A stretch of 64,000 nt of DNA, taken from the NCBI RefSeq assembly GCF_005943945.1, contig NZ_CP040710.1, forward strand, positions 4,137,501 through 4,201,500, given 5' to 3'. The notes beneath the pieces were generated by a model. It worked only from the letters and a program-made list of their open reading frames with translations, ran no database searches and was not told the origin of the DNA. The position numbers and the translations under genes were made by a program. Positions 1 through 9,184 of this stretch are shown piece by piece. Positions within the stretch are counted from its first letter, which is position 1, and each line of letters begins with the position of its first letter. The DNA is from Aggregatimonas sangjinii. Lineage in GTDB: Bacteria; Bacteroidota; Bacteroidia; Flavobacteriales; Flavobacteriaceae.

Positions 1-276
1 GGCACTGGGGGCCAAAGCGGCTCTCCAGCCTATTCATTACTGACACCGTCACAGCACTCCGGAGAAGGGGTAATCAGAAAGGTAAACGGCGTATTTATCG
101 GCAGTCCCGAAGCGGCCTGCGAAGAAGGGCAGAATTGGGTAGCGCGCTTGACGCCAAGAGTGGTTGAGCACATAGAGAACGCCATGCAATACCCGAGTGT
201 GGCCGATATCTTTTTCTGGGAAGTAATCGAACTACCCTTTAGCGAAACAACTGATCAAGGCGAAGAATGGCCTTAA
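1..276 (+). CDS. Trypsin/V8-like serine peptidase, C-terminal fragment
   Basis: An open frame runs from the first base of the window to TAA at 274-276, leaving 91 residues of a gene that begins upstream. It opens with G-T-G-G-Q-S-G-S-P, which matches the GxSGSP block around the catalytic serine of chymotrypsin-fold, V8-like peptidases. About 20 residues later comes a short G-V-F-I-G segment, as expected for the strand after the nucleophile. The His and Asp of the triad lie outside the window. The tail is acidic. It is probably a secreted protease, but the signal peptide cannot be seen. A lipoprotein gene follows after 51 bp. Confidence 0.55.
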   Translation, partial: GTGGQSGSPAYSLLTPSQHSGEGVIRKVNGVFIGSPEAACEEGQNWVARLTPRVVEHIENAMQYPSVADIFFWEVIELPFSETTDQGEEWP

Positions 277-327
277 ATAAAACCCTCCTTCAAATTAAAT
301 GAATGATAATCCTTTAAAGCAACAATT

Positions 328-1002
328 ATGAAAACAAAAATGAAATTTATTCGAAGATTTTTTAGTGTAGTATGTATTGCTAGCCTACTTCTGGCTTGCG
401 AAAAAGATGTGGTCGAGGGCCCTGTTGGGCCACAAGGACCACAGGGAGAACAGGGTGAGCCTGGACCTCAAGGCGCCGATGGCGTGGACGGCGAAGCACA
501 AGGTGTACCTGGGCCCCAAGGGGAGCAAGGACCCCCAGGAACAGACGGTGTAGATGGGGCCGACGGGCAGGATGGGGAACAAGGCGAACCTGGCACTGCA
601 AACGTGATATATTCCGATTGGATTCCATCTGAATTTCCAGACCCAATCAACGATACATTTGATCAATGGGAGATATTCGCCCCTGAACTGACCCAAGAAA
701 TTCATGATACCGGAGTAATCTTGGTCTACGCCCGTATCGGGACTCTAATCCATCAACTACCCGATTCATTTTTTACGGGTGTTCAAGAGCACTGGAATTT
801 TAGACTCTTGGACATTAATGATGACCTTATCGCCATTCGTGTACATTCCATAAATGGAAGTAATATCGGAACACCCTATTTGAACGGGGATTTCAGGTAT
901 GTCATCATTCCAGGTGGCATATCGGCAAGTGCAAAATCTTCCCTTGACTACACCAAAATGAGTTATGAGGAAATAGCCGAACGGTTTAATATTCCCGACT
1001 AG
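328..1002 (+). CDS. Lipoprotein with collagen-like Gly-X-Y repeat (copy 1)
   Basis: This 224-residue protein has a lipoprotein signal ending in L-L-L-A-C (Cys24). Residues 31 to about 89 form nineteen Gly-X-Y triplets rich in GPQ, GEQ and GEP, interrupted once by an extra Gln. The remaining 135 residues are a non-repetitive domain that begins N-V-I-Y-S-D-W-I-P and ends with M-S-Y-E-E-I-A-E-R-F. It is a tandem paralogue of the next gene. Collagen-like stretches of this kind usually trimerise and act as stalks on surface proteins; here that is inference. The C-terminal domain may be a trimerisation head. Function unknown. ATG 328 is chosen because it gives a proper signal; an internal ATG at 340 is also possible. 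Confidence 0.85.
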   Translation: MKTKMKFIRRFFSVVCIASLLLACEKDVVEGPVGPQGPQGEQGEPGPQGADGVDGEAQGVPGPQGEQGPPGTDGVDGADGQDGEQGEPGTANVIYSDWIPSEFPDPINDTFDQWEIFAPELTQEIHDTGVILVYARIGTLIHQLPDSFFTGVQEHWNFRLLDINDDLIAIRVHSINGSNIGTPYLNGDFRYVIIPGGISASAKSSLDYTKMSYEEIAERFNIPD

Positions 1003-1072
1003 ATAAACAGTTCGTACGAGTAAACACGAAAAAGAAGTATTCCCCAAGAAAAATATCCTTAAAACAAGAATT

Positions 1073-1654
1073 ATGAAAACATATGCAATTTTCAAAATAG
1101 TTGGCCTTTCACTAATAACATGCTTCGCCTTGGCCTGCGAAAAAGATGGGGTAGAAGGCCCTGTTGGCCCGCAAGGGCCGCAGGGTGAACAGGGTGTCGC
1201 CGGACCGCAGGGCGAACCTGGAGAGGATGGGGAAGATGGGGAACCAGGGGCTGCCAACGTCACCTACTCCGATTGGATTCCTTCCGGGTTTGCGGAGAAT
1301 ATTGAATCAGGTACAGCCACATTCGCTATAGATGCCCCATTGCTAACCGATGAAATACGTAACGACGGGATTATCCTGATGTACGCCCGAAATGACGAAA
1401 GCAATACGATATACGGCATTCCGATAACGTTGGGTGTTTTTCAGGAAAGTTATTTTTTTAGAACACCACAGGCCGGGGAACTCGTCCTACGGATTCACTC
1501 CCTTGACGGAAGTAATATCGGTTCCACCTTTTTTGATGTCTACAGGTATGTTTTAATACCTAGAGGGACTACTACCGGTAAATCGGCTGTTGCGGAGGAT
1601 TATTCCGAAATGAGCTACGATGAGATTGCGGAACGCTTTCAAATTCCCGAATAG
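1073..1654 (+). CDS. Lipoprotein with collagen-like Gly-X-Y repeat (copy 2)
   Basis: This 193-residue paralogue of the preceding gene has the same plan: a lipoprotein signal ending F-A-L-A-C (Cys22), a short acidic spacer, ten Gly-X-Y triplets (residues 29-59) and the conserved C-terminal domain. The domain starts N-V-T-Y-S-D-W-I-P and closes with M-S-Y-D-E-I-A-E-R-F. The repeat is about half as long as in copy 1, so triplet number differs between copies while the head domain is kept. The gap to copy 1 is 70 bp and no terminator is visible, so the two may be co-transcribed. Probably surface exposed; the exact role is unknown. Confidence 0.85.
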   Translation: MKTYAIFKIVGLSLITCFALACEKDGVEGPVGPQGPQGEQGVAGPQGEPGEDGEDGEPGAANVTYSDWIPSGFAENIESGTATFAIDAPLLTDEIRNDGIILMYARNDESNTIYGIPITLGVFQESYFFRTPQAGELVLRIHSLDGSNIGSTFFDVYRYVLIPRGTTTGKSAVAEDYSEMSYDEIAERFQIPE

Positions 1655-1749
1655 TTACACGCACGCCCAGATGTTTATTCCACTGTAGATGCGTACCTCC
1701 ACCATCAGTTTTATGGAATACTATTTATGAAAACAAAAAACTTGAAATA

Positions 1750-2916
1750 ATGAAATTGATAATAAAATTCTATTTTTTGATATTACTGCTTTCGTTTGCT
1801 TCCTGCAATAAGGAAACCATCGATGCCCAAGATGATGTCGATATTGGTAAAGCTGCTCTAAAATTCGATTTTGGAATCGAAAAAAAAACCTTAACAGCAA
1901 AAGAATGGACCAAAAGAGCCTCCCTAGACCCAAGATATGAACATACTTCCCTGGTATTCGACAACAAGATGTGGATAATCGGGGGGAGAGGCGATTCGGA
2001 AACCCCTAAAAACGATGTACGCTATAGTTACAATGGCATCAACTGGTACGATGCAACCCCAAATGCCGATTTCCCGGCGCGATTTGGTCATGCTTCCGCT
2101 GTTTTTCAAGGGAAAATGTGGGTTGTTGGTGGTAAAAGTTATGACCCAGACGACCATGATGAACAGTGGGATCCGGAACACGACCATGAAACCCAGGACG
2201 ATGAATATTCGGAACGCAACGATGTATGGTCTTCTTCCGACGGGGTGAGCTGGGAACTGGTCACCTCAAATGCGGATTTTGAACCCAGAAACGGACATAC
2301 CCTTACCGTATATGCAGGATCGCTCTGGCTTATTGGCGGTACCAGTAATGATCAATCCTATGCGATTTGTTGCGGATATAGGGATGTGTGGAAAAGCGAC
2401 GATGGCGCTGACTGGGAAAAAGTAACCGACAAGGCGCCCTTCAACCTAAGATCGTCGCACACCACATTGGCCGTCGGCAAAACGTTGATCCTCATCGGAG
2501 GAGATCTGAAAAACGGGTATGGGGAAATCTGGTACAGCGAGGATGGATATTCGTGGCATAAGGCGCTTGAAAACCCTCCTTTTGGCGATAGGGCAGGCCA
2601 TAGCTTGGTATCTGACGGTGAACTGTTATGGCTCATTGGGGGACGTTCGACACAAAATCCACCTCATGGGTTGGAAAATGATGTTTGGTATAGTAAAAAT
2701 GGGCTTGATTGGTCTGAGGCGGCCACCACAGAAGAATTTCCCGAGCGAATCGATCATACCGCGCTCTTTTTTAAAAACCGGTTTTGGGTAATAAACGGAA
2801 GGGGTGTACCAAAAAAGGGTCAGGTCGGCTACACACTACTTTCCGACATCTGGTCTTTGGAAGAACCTGGATGTTGTGAAATAGATGACATTACCTTGGG
2901 AATCGGTTCAGACTAG
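1750..2916 (+). CDS. Kelch/galactose-oxidase-like beta-propeller lipoprotein
   Basis: The 388-residue product begins with a lipoprotein signal ending S-F-A-S-C (Cys19). From about residue 60 it consists of roughly six repeats, each containing H-T/A-S...W-I-I-G-G followed by N-D-V-W-x-S-x-D-G-x-x-W. This is the Kelch-type pattern (double Gly plus spaced aromatics) and predicts a six-bladed propeller. An acidic His/Asp-rich insert lies between blades 2 and 3. Such proteins usually bind ligands or proteins and rarely act as enzymes. It follows the two collagen-like lipoproteins in the same orientation with a 95-bp gap, so all three may belong to one surface-protein locus. Confidence 0.85.
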   Translation: MKLIIKFYFLILLLSFASCNKETIDAQDDVDIGKAALKFDFGIEKKTLTAKEWTKRASLDPRYEHTSLVFDNKMWIIGGRGDSETPKNDVRYSYNGINWYDATPNADFPARFGHASAVFQGKMWVVGGKSYDPDDHDEQWDPEHDHETQDDEYSERNDVWSSSDGVSWELVTSNADFEPRNGHTLTVYAGSLWLIGGTSNDQSYAICCGYRDVWKSDDGADWEKVTDKAPFNLRSSHTTLAVGKTLILIGGDLKNGYGEIWYSEDGYSWHKALENPPFGDRAGHSLVSDGELLWLIGGRSTQNPPHGLENDVWYSKNGLDWSEAATTEEFPERIDHTALFFKNRFWVINGRGVPKKGQVGYTLLSDIWSLEEPGCCEIDDITLGIGSD

Positions 2917-2953
2917 TATTCATAGGTACTCCATTAGGGTTGGTCGTATCAAA

Positions 2954-3083
2954 GAGGGTCTCTAAAAAGTATACCCTAGACGTCATTACGAGCAAGGCGA
3001 AGTAATCTGGCTGTTAATACCAAGGAGTTACAGATTGCTTCGTGCCTCGCAAAGACGGCTGAAAGTACTTTTTAGGCACCCTC
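2954..3083. repeat. Imperfect-palindrome intergenic repeat (MITE/REP-like)
   Basis: This occupies most of the 329-bp gap before sdhC. The outer arms GAGGGTCTCTAAAAAGTA and TACTTTTTAGGCACCCTC are inverted repeats with two or three mismatches. Inside them, CGTCATTACGAG at about 2979 pairs with CTCGCAAAGACG near 3048, and GCGAAGTAATCT pairs with AGATTGCTTCG. The whole 130 bp can fold into one long hairpin. There is no open frame and I found no clear target duplication. It is most likely a non-autonomous mobile repeat. Confidence 0.6.
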
Positions 3084-3181
3084 TTTTGTTTAAGTATTTC
3101 GGTTCAAATTGCCTATTCTTCATTAATAATTTCAACAGCACATCCATCTAGCTTATAATCCTTCTAAATACGGGGCTAAAG

Positions 3182-3213
3182 TTTGTTAAAGCCGAGCCTA
3201 TGCCCTAATTTTG
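3182..3213 (+). promoter_or_regulatory. Bacteroidota-type promoter for sdhCAB
   Basis: TTTG at 3182-3185, a 20-nt spacer, and TAATTTTG at 3206-3213 match the -33 TTTG and -7 TAnnTTTG consensus of this phylum at the preferred spacing. The sdhC ATG lies 33 bp downstream of the -7 box. Confidence 0.65.
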
Positions 3214-3245
3214 TAGACAGTCTTTAAACTAATTCTACCTAGATA

Positions 3246-3914
3246 ATGAGCGGATTGATAAAATCTTCGATTGCCCGAAAAGTCGTTATGGCGCTTTCGG
3301 GACTCTTCCTAGTCTTTTTCCTTGGGCAACACTTCGTCATCAACATCACTTCGGTAATCGCGCCGGACACCTTTAATTCCTGGTCGCATTTTATGGGGTA
3401 CAACCCAATAGTGCAATATGTTTTACAGCCTATTTTGATTGCAGGTGTCATCGTTCACTTTGTGATGGGATTTGTATTGGAACTTCAAAACCGAAGTGCC
3501 CGTGGGATAAAGTACGCCAGTTACAAAGGTAGCGCCAACGCCTCTTGGATATCCCGAAACATGATCATTTCAGGACTTGTGGTTTTGGCTTTTATAGGGC
3601 TGCACATGTACGATTTTTGGGTACATGAGATGGCCTACAAATATTTGGAAAGTAATCCAGAGGATCCAACGCGCTATTATGCCGAGACGGTGCACAAATT
3701 CGAACCCTTTTGGAGAACGATCATATACGTAATCGCCTTTGTGCTCTTATCCTTGCACCTGTTGCACGGTTTTGCGTCTTCATTTCAAACGATGGGCGTC
3801 AACAACAAATACACACCGGCCATTCAGTTATTTACCAAGGTATTCGCCATCGGGATTCCACTGGGCTTCGCGTTTATTGCGGTATACCATCATTTTAACC
3901 AGTTAACACACTAA
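3246..3914 (+). CDS. sdhC: Succinate dehydrogenase cytochrome b subunit
   Basis: This 222-residue membrane protein has about five hydrophobic segments and conserved histidines in G-Q-H-F-V-I-N, F-I-G-L-H-M and S-L-H-L-L-H-G, as in the single-chain di-haem b558 anchor of Bacteroidota and epsilonproteobacterial succinate dehydrogenase or fumarate reductase. It anchors SdhAB to the inner membrane and passes electrons to menaquinone. It is the first gene of sdhC-sdhA-sdhB, and the absence of a separate sdhD fits this single-anchor type. sdhA follows after 2 bp. The promoter at 3182-3213 lies directly upstream. Confidence 0.95.
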   Translation: MSGLIKSSIARKVVMALSGLFLVFFLGQHFVINITSVIAPDTFNSWSHFMGYNPIVQYVLQPILIAGVIVHFVMGFVLELQNRSARGIKYASYKGSANASWISRNMIISGLVVLAFIGLHMYDFWVHEMAYKYLESNPEDPTRYYAETVHKFEPFWRTIIYVIAFVLLSLHLLHGFASSFQTMGVNNKYTPAIQLFTKVFAIGIPLGFAFIAVYHHFNQLTH

Positions 3915-3916
3915 TT

Positions 3917-5920
3917 ATGGGCATATTGGATTCAAAAGTACCGACAGGGCCATTGGCCGATAAATGGACCAACCATAAAAATCACATTGATCTCGTTAAC
4001 CCCGCCAACAAACGAAATATAGACATCATCGTTGTTGGAACTGGGCTCGCAGGAGGATCTGCCGCGGCTACCTTGGCCGAATTAGGATACAACGTAAAGA
4101 CTTTTTGTTATCAGGATTCTCCAAGAAGGGCACACTCCATCGCCGCACAGGGTGGTGTGAACGCCGCCAAAAATTATCAGGGCGATGGCGATAGTGTCTA
4201 CCGCCTATTCTATGATACCGTTAAAGGGGGCGACTATCGCTCAAGGGAAGCGAATGTGTATCGTCTGGCACAAGTCTCGACCAACATTATCGACCAATGC
4301 GTTGCCCAAGGTGTTCCCTTTGCGAGGGAATATGGAGGTTTATTGGATAACCGTTCGTTCGGGGGCGTACTGGTGTCGAGAACGTTCTACGCTAAAGGTC
4401 AGACTGGTCAGCAGTTACTCTTAGGAGCGTATGCAGCCATGAACCGTCAAATACAAAGAGGAAAAATCAAATCGCATACCCGTCATGAAATGCTTGACTT
4501 GGTATTGGTAGATGGCAAGGCGAGAGGTATTATAGCCCGGGATTTGGTCACTGGGGAAATAGAGCGCCATAGTGCCCACGCTGTGGTGTTGGCCACAGGA
4601 GGGTACGGAAATCTATTTTTCCTATCTACCTATTGCATGGGGGCCAACGTAATGGCCGCTTGGCGGGCACATCGCAGAGGTGCTTTTATGGCTAATCCTT
4701 GTTTTACACAGATTCACCCGACCTGTATTCCGGTATCGGGAGACCACCAGTCGAAACTAACCTTAATGTCGGAATCGCTTCGTAACGATGGCCGTATTTG
4801 GGTTCCAAAGCGTTTGGAAGACGCGCAAGCGATTCGTGAAGGTAAATTGAAGCCTACGCAATTAGGAGAGGGCGAAAGGGATTATTATTTGGAACGAAGA
4901 TATCCCGCTTTTGGCAACCTGGTGCCACGTGATGTAGCTTCTAGAGCTGCCAAAGAAAGATGCGATGCTGGTTTTGGAGTGAATAAAACCGGTGAGGCCG
5001 TATATCTTGATTTTGACGCGGCTATCATGCGTTATGGCAGGGAAAAAGCACTGACCTCCGGTATGAAAGACGCCGACGATACTACGGTACGGCAATTAGG
5101 GGAAGAGGTCGTTGAGGCCAAATACGGAAATCTATTCGATATGTACGAGAAAATCGTAGATCAGAACCCGTATAAGACGCCCATGATGATTTATCCCGCG
5201 GTGCACTATACCATGGGTGGTCTGTGGGTCGATTACAACCTACAGACCACGATTCCCGGTTGTTATGCCGCTGGCGAAGCGAATTTCAGCGACCACGGCG
5301 CGAATAGACTTGGGGCCTCCGCCCTGATGCAAGGTTTGGCCGACGGGTATTTTGTACTACCTTATACGATTGGCGATTATTTGTCGGATGATATTCGAAC
5401 AGGGGCCATACCTACCGATTCTCCCGAATTTGATGCCGCAGAGGCCGACACCCGGTCTAGATTGGAAAAACTGATGTCCGGGAAGGGAACCCATTCTGTG
5501 GATTATTACCATAAGAAATTAGGTAAAATTATGTGGAACAAATGTGGAATGTCCCGTAATGCCAAAGAATTACAGGAGGCGATAGATGAAATTGCTGAAC
5601 TAAGGGCCGATTTCTGGGAGAACGTTCGTGTACCGGGAACGGCAGATACAAAAAACCAGGAATTGGAAAAAGCCGGCCGTGTTGCCGATTTCCTCGAGCT
5701 GGGTGAATTGTTCGCGAAGGATGCCCTCACTAGAAATGAGTCTTGTGGTGGTCATTTCCGTGAGGAGTACCAAACTCCCGAAGGTGAAGCGCTACGCGAT
5801 GACGAGAACTTTAAATTCGTCTCAGCCTGGGAATATAAAGGAGCGCCTAAAGATGCGGTACTTCACAAAGAACAACTGGTCTACGAGAATATTGAATTGA
5901 AGACAAGAAGTTATAAATAG
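3917..5920 (+). CDS. sdhA: Succinate dehydrogenase flavoprotein subunit
   Basis: The 667-residue product is the catalytic subunit that oxidises succinate to fumarate. The N-terminal FAD-binding motif V-G-T-G-L-A-G-G-S is at about residues 41-49. H-S-I-A-A-Q-G-G contains the histidine that usually carries covalent FAD. The active-site region with T-Q-I-H-P-T and the later [16 protein letters not shown] block are both present. Its length is normal for the Bacteroidota form. It is translationally close to sdhC (2-bp gap) and is followed by sdhB after 79 bp without a visible terminator. Confidence 0.96.
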   Translation: MGILDSKVPTGPLADKWTNHKNHIDLVNPANKRNIDIIVVGTGLAGGSAAATLAELGYNVKTFCYQDSPRRAHSIAAQGGVNAAKNYQGDGDSVYRLFYDTVKGGDYRSREANVYRLAQVSTNIIDQCVAQGVPFAREYGGLLDNRSFGGVLVSRTFYAKGQTGQQLLLGAYAAMNRQIQRGKIKSHTRHEMLDLVLVDGKARGIIARDLVTGEIERHSAHAVVLATGGYGNLFFLSTYCMGANVMAAWRAHRRGAFMANPCFTQIHPTCIPVSGDHQSKLTLMSESLRNDGRIWVPKRLEDAQAIREGKLKPTQLGEGERDYYLERRYPAFGNLVPRDVASRAAKERCDAGFGVNKTGEAVYLDFDAAIMRYGREKALTSGMKDADDTTVRQLGEEVVEAKYGNLFDMYEKIVDQNPYKTPMMIYPAVHYTMGGLWVDYNLQTTIPGCYAAGEANFSDHGANRLGASALMQGLADGYFVLPYTIGDYLSDDIRTGAIPTDSPEFDAAEADTRSRLEKLMSGKGTHSVDYYHKKLGKIMWNKCGMSRNAKELQEAIDEIAELRADFWENVRVPGTADTKNQELEKAGRVADFLELGELFAKDALTRNESCGGHFREEYQTPEGEALRDDENFKFVSAWEYKGAPKDAVLHKEQLVYENIELKTRSYK

Positions 5921-5999
5921 GTTACGGCCTGCGAGTTGAAATTGAAAAGAAAATGTTATCAATAGCAGCTCAAAAAGCCTTCAAGAAAAAAATAGAGCT

Positions 6000-6746
6000 A
6001 TGAAATTAACGTTAAAAATCTGGCGTCAGAAAAATGCTTCTTCAAAGGGCCAAATGGTCGAGTATCCTTTGAATGGAATAGAAGAGGACATGTCATTTTT
6101 AGAGATGTTGGATGTACTGAACGAGGAATTGAACAATAAGGGTGAAGAGCCGATAGAATTTGATCACGATTGTCGAGAAGGTATTTGCGGCGCTTGTTCG
6201 CTTATGATCAATGGTCGTGCTCACGGCCCCGGTAGCAGAATTACGGCTTGCCAATTGCATATGCGTAGCTTTAACGACGGTGATTCCATAACTATTGAAC
6301 CATGGCGTGCAAAAGCATTTCCCGTTATAAAAGATTTAATCGTAGACCGTAGTGCCTTCGATCGCATTCAACAAGCTGGTGGATATATCTCCGTCAATAC
6401 CTCTGGAAACCCCGTCGATGCCAATGCCATTCCCATTGAAAAGGAAAATGCAGATATGGCATTTAATGCCGCTACCTGTATCGGATGCGGTGCCTGCGTG
6501 GCAGCCTGCAAAAATGCGAGTGCCATGTTGTTTACCTCGGCAAAAATAAGCCAGTTCGCCTTGTTGCCACAAGGGCAGGTAGAGGCTAACGAAAGGGTAC
6601 AAAATATGGTACGTCAAATGGACCTGGAAGGTTTCGGAAACTGTACCAATACTGGTGCTTGCGAAGTGGAATGCCCTAAAGGAATATCCTTGGAGAATAT
6701 TGCCCGCATGAACAGAGAATATTACAGCGCTAGTGTAAAGGGATAG
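6000..6746 (+). CDS. sdhB: Succinate dehydrogenase iron-sulfur subunit
   Basis: This 248-residue protein carries the electron-transfer clusters of complex II. The N-terminal ferredoxin-type part has C-R-E-G-I-C-G-A-C for the [2Fe-2S] cluster. The C-terminal part has [11 protein letters not shown] and [12 protein letters not shown] for the remaining clusters. It completes sdhCAB, and a strong intrinsic terminator follows at 6766-6804. Confidence 0.96.
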   Translation: MKLTLKIWRQKNASSKGQMVEYPLNGIEEDMSFLEMLDVLNEELNNKGEEPIEFDHDCREGICGACSLMINGRAHGPGSRITACQLHMRSFNDGDSITIEPWRAKAFPVIKDLIVDRSAFDRIQQAGGYISVNTSGNPVDANAIPIEKENADMAFNAATCIGCGACVAACKNASAMLFTSAKISQFALLPQGQVEANERVQNMVRQMDLEGFGNCTNTGACEVECPKGISLENIARMNREYYSASVKG

Positions 6747-6765
6747 TAAGGAATATCATAAAACG

Positions 6766-6804
6766 AAATCCCAAACTCCACTAGACTGGAATTTGGGATT
6801 TTTT
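6766..6804 (+). terminator. Intrinsic terminator after sdhB
   Basis: A perfect 10-bp stem (AAATCCCAAA with TTTGGGATTT) is extended inside by TCCA/TGGA around a CTAGAC loop and followed by TTTT. It ends the sdh operon. The next ATG (6818) lies only 14 bp beyond. Confidence 0.85.
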
Positions 6805-6817
6805 GTATTTCAGAGAG

Positions 6818-7294
6818 ATGGCCAAAACTTACTCAGAGGAAAGAATCAAAGTACCCCGATTCAATGAAGAATCAGGATTTTACACGACACCTGAACGCTC
6901 TAGAATCATGGGCAAGATTCGCGGTAAAAATACCAAACCTGAACTTGCCTTTCGAAAGGCCCTCTATGCAGCTGGTTACCGGTATCGTGTAGATTACAAA
7001 AAACTTATTGGGAGACCAGACATCGTCCTTAAAAAATACAAGACGGCGATTTTTATCGATGGCGAATATTGGCATGGTAAAAATTGGGAGGAGCGGAAAC
7101 CTAAAATCAAGACCAATCGTGAATTTTGGGTGGCAAAATTCGAGCGTAATATTCAGCGAGACAAAGAAGTGAATGCTGAATTAAAGCGCTTAGGCTATGA
7201 CGTATTCCGCTTTTGGGAAGGCGAAATCAAGAATGAGCTCCCAAGATGTCTTGCTGAAGTAATATCACATTTACAATCTTATCATAAGAGTTAA
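6818..7294 (+). CDS. Vsr-like very short patch repair endonuclease family protein
   Basis: The 158-residue product matches the Vsr fold: R-S-R-I-M-G-K-I-R-G-K-N-T-K-P-E near the N-terminus, G-R-P-D-I-V with the metal-binding Asp, A-I-F-I-D-G-E-Y-W-H-G, and F-R-F-W-E-G-E near the end. Classical Vsr nicks next to T:G mismatches that arise from deaminated 5-methylcytosine. Positions that are His/Cys in the E. coli enzyme (H-G-C-F-W-H and W-E-C) are here D-G-E-Y-W-H and W-E-G, so the structural zinc site appears to be lost. No cytosine methylase is adjacent. ATG 6818 is preferred; a TTG at 6803 overlaps the sdh terminator. Confidence 0.8.
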   Translation: MAKTYSEERIKVPRFNEESGFYTTPERSRIMGKIRGKNTKPELAFRKALYAAGYRYRVDYKKLIGRPDIVLKKYKTAIFIDGEYWHGKNWEERKPKIKTNREFWVAKFERNIQRDKEVNAELKRLGYDVFRFWEGEIKNELPRCLAEVISHLQSYHKS

Positions 7295-7379
7295 AGACTA
7301 TCGCATTTCCATTGATCCGAACCTCTCTAATCTGTTATATTCCTTATGAAATAAATTATTAACATTAAAACAATAACAC

Positions 7380-7925
7380 ATGAAGAGGATTGCAATTTTA
7401 GCAACAAATGGATTTGAAGAAAGTGAACTAACGTCACCAAAGTCGGCAATGGAAAATGCCGGATTTAAGGTGGATATCGTAAGCCCCGAAAAAGGGGAAA
7501 TCAGAGGATGGGCCAACGGAAATTGGTCAAATTCCTTTAAGGTAGATCGACAACTAGACGAGGTAAACGCAAAAGAATATAATGCGCTCATGTTACCAGG
7601 TGGGGTAATCAACCCCGACCAATTAAGAACAAATAGAAAAGCATTGGATTTTGTGCGCGATTTCTTTGGGCAGAAAAAACCGGTAGCGGCCATATGCCAC
7701 GCACCTCAGCTCTTGATTAGCGCTGATGTAGTTGAAGGTAGAACGTTAACTTCATACAGTTCTATTAAAGATGATTTAATAAACGCAGGTGCCAAATGGG
7801 TAAACGAAGAAGTCGTCGTAGATGAAGGTTTCGTAACCAGTAGGAATCCACAAGATTTACCGGCCTTTAATTCTAAATTGATCGAAGAAATCAAGGAGGG
7901 AAAGCACGAAGAGCAGCATGCCTAA
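7380..7925 (+). CDS. DJ-1/PfpI family protein (YhbO-like)
   Basis: This 181-residue protein belongs to the type 1 glutamine-amidotransferase-like superfamily. It starts I-A-I-L-A-T-N-G-F-E-E-S-E, which includes the conserved Glu, has L-M-L-P-G-G in the middle, and carries the nucleophile elbow A-I-C-H-A-P-Q-L-L with Cys-His. Family members act as stress-related chaperones or as deglycase/glyoxalase-like enzymes; the exact substrate is not clear from sequence. It appears monocistronic, with 85 bp after the vsr-like gene and a strong terminator directly downstream. Confidence 0.9.
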   Translation: MKRIAILATNGFEESELTSPKSAMENAGFKVDIVSPEKGEIRGWANGNWSNSFKVDRQLDEVNAKEYNALMLPGGVINPDQLRTNRKALDFVRDFFGQKKPVAAICHAPQLLISADVVEGRTLTSYSSIKDDLINAGAKWVNEEVVVDEGFVTSRNPQDLPAFNSKLIEEIKEGKHEEQHA

Positions 7926-7946
7926 TATAGGAAGCCTCAAAAAAGG

Positions 7947-7977
7947 GACCCTAGCCAAAAGGTTAGGGTCTTTTTTT
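7947..7977 (+). terminator. Intrinsic terminator after the PfpI-family gene
   Basis: The stem GACCCTAGCC/GGTTAGGGTC (one G-T wobble) encloses an AAAA loop and is followed by seven T residues. Confidence 0.9.
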
Positions 7978-8026
7978 ATGCCCAACCGTTCTGAATTTGA
8001 TTATTTTTAATGAAACCCAATTCCCG

Positions 8027-9184
8027 ATGAAACAATTCGCCACTCCTATCGATTCAAAATTGCCGAATGTGAAAACCACGATTTTTACGACCATTGGGAA
8101 CCTGGCCAGAACACATCATACAATTGATTTATCGCAGGGTTTTCCCAATTTCCCGACCGATTCGCAACTTATAGATTTGGTTACCAAGGCAATGCAGGAA
8201 GGTCACAACCAATATGCGGCTATGCAGGGATATTATGGCTTGCGAGAGGTTATTTCGGAAAAAATTGAAAAACTATATGGTCGAAACTATCATCCTGAAA
8301 CAGAAATAACGATAACCGTAGGTGCAACCCAGGCTATTTATACGGCGATCACCGCATTCGTACACCCTGGAGATGAGGTAATTGTGCTCAAACCAGCCTA
8401 CGACTGTTACGAACCCGCCATTGAATTGAACGGTGGTATTCCCATTTGCGTGCAGCTAAACGCTCCTGACTATGCAGTAGATTGGGAGGCATTTAAGGCT
8501 AAAATCAGCACTAAGACGAAAATGGTGATTATCAATACCCCGCATAATCCAAGCGGACGCATTTTCGCCGCTAATGATATGCTTCAATTGCAGGAAATCC
8601 TGTGCGGTACCAACATCATTTTGATTAGTGATGAGGTGTACGAGCATATTGTCTTTGATGGGGAAGCGCACGAAAGTGCCGCCCGCTTTGATGACTTGGC
8701 GTCACGCAGTTTTATCTGTGCCTCTTTCGGAAAAACCTTTCATGTAACCGGGTGGAAAATGGGGTACTGCGTTGCCCCCAAGGAGCTTATGCAGGAATTT
8801 CAGAAAACACATCAATTCGCGGTTTTTAGTGTTGACCATCCGACACAACGCGCTATGGCAGCATATCTTGAAGAAGAGCAACATTACTTGGCCTTGAGTG
8901 CCTTTTATCAACAAAAACGTGATTTCTTTTTGGAGGCCATAAAGAGTTCACGTTTCGAATTTACACCTTCACAAGGCACTTATTTTCAATTATTGAACTA
9001 CGAAGCGATTACAGATGAAAACGATGAGGATTTTGCAAAACGGCTCATTACAGACCATCAACTGGCAAGTATCCCCATTTCATCGTTTAACGTAGATAAT
9101 AGGAACGACAACGTACTTCGCTTCTGTTTTGCTAAAAAGCAGGAAACCCTTGAAAAGGCAGCGGCAATCCTAAACAGTCTTTAA
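8027..9184 (+). CDS. PLP-dependent aminotransferase, methionine/kynurenine transaminase type
   Basis: The 385-residue fold-type I aminotransferase shows D-L-S-Q-G-F-P-N-F-P near the start, N-T-P-H-N-P-S-G in the cofactor region, I-S-D-E-V-Y-E-H, and the Schiff-base lysine in S-F-G-K-T-F-H-V-T-G-W-K. The pattern is closest to YbdL-like methionine aminotransferases and kynurenine-oxoglutarate transaminases, so it probably acts on methionine or aromatic/sulfur amino acids. ATG 8027 is preferred over an upstream TTG at 7997, which would add ten unlike residues. Its 3' end overlaps the convergent serine hydrolase gene by 4 bp. Confidence 0.88.
   Translation: MKQFATPIDSKLPNVKTTIFTTIGNLARTHHTIDLSQGFPNFPTDSQLIDLVTKAMQEGHNQYAAMQGYYGLREVISEKIEKLYGRNYHPETEITITVGATQAIYTAITAFVHPGDEVIVLKPAYDCYEPAIELNGGIPICVQLNAPDYAVDWEAFKAKISTKTKMVIINTPHNPSGRIFAANDMLQLQEILCGTNIILISDEVYEHIVFDGEAHESAARFDDLASRSFICASFGKTFHVTGWKMGYCVAPKELMQEFQKTHQFAVFSVDHPTQRAMAAYLEEEQHYLALSAFYQQKRDFFLEAIKSSRFEFTPSQGTYFQLLNYEAITDENDEDFAKRLITDHQLASIPISSFNVDNRNDNVLRFCFAKKQETLEKAAAILNSL

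Noticed and set aside
380-1263. Long minus-strand frames opposite the collagen-like genes
   Set aside because: They mirror the Gly-X-Y repeat, read as Pro/Ser/Cys-rich low complexity, and lack signals.
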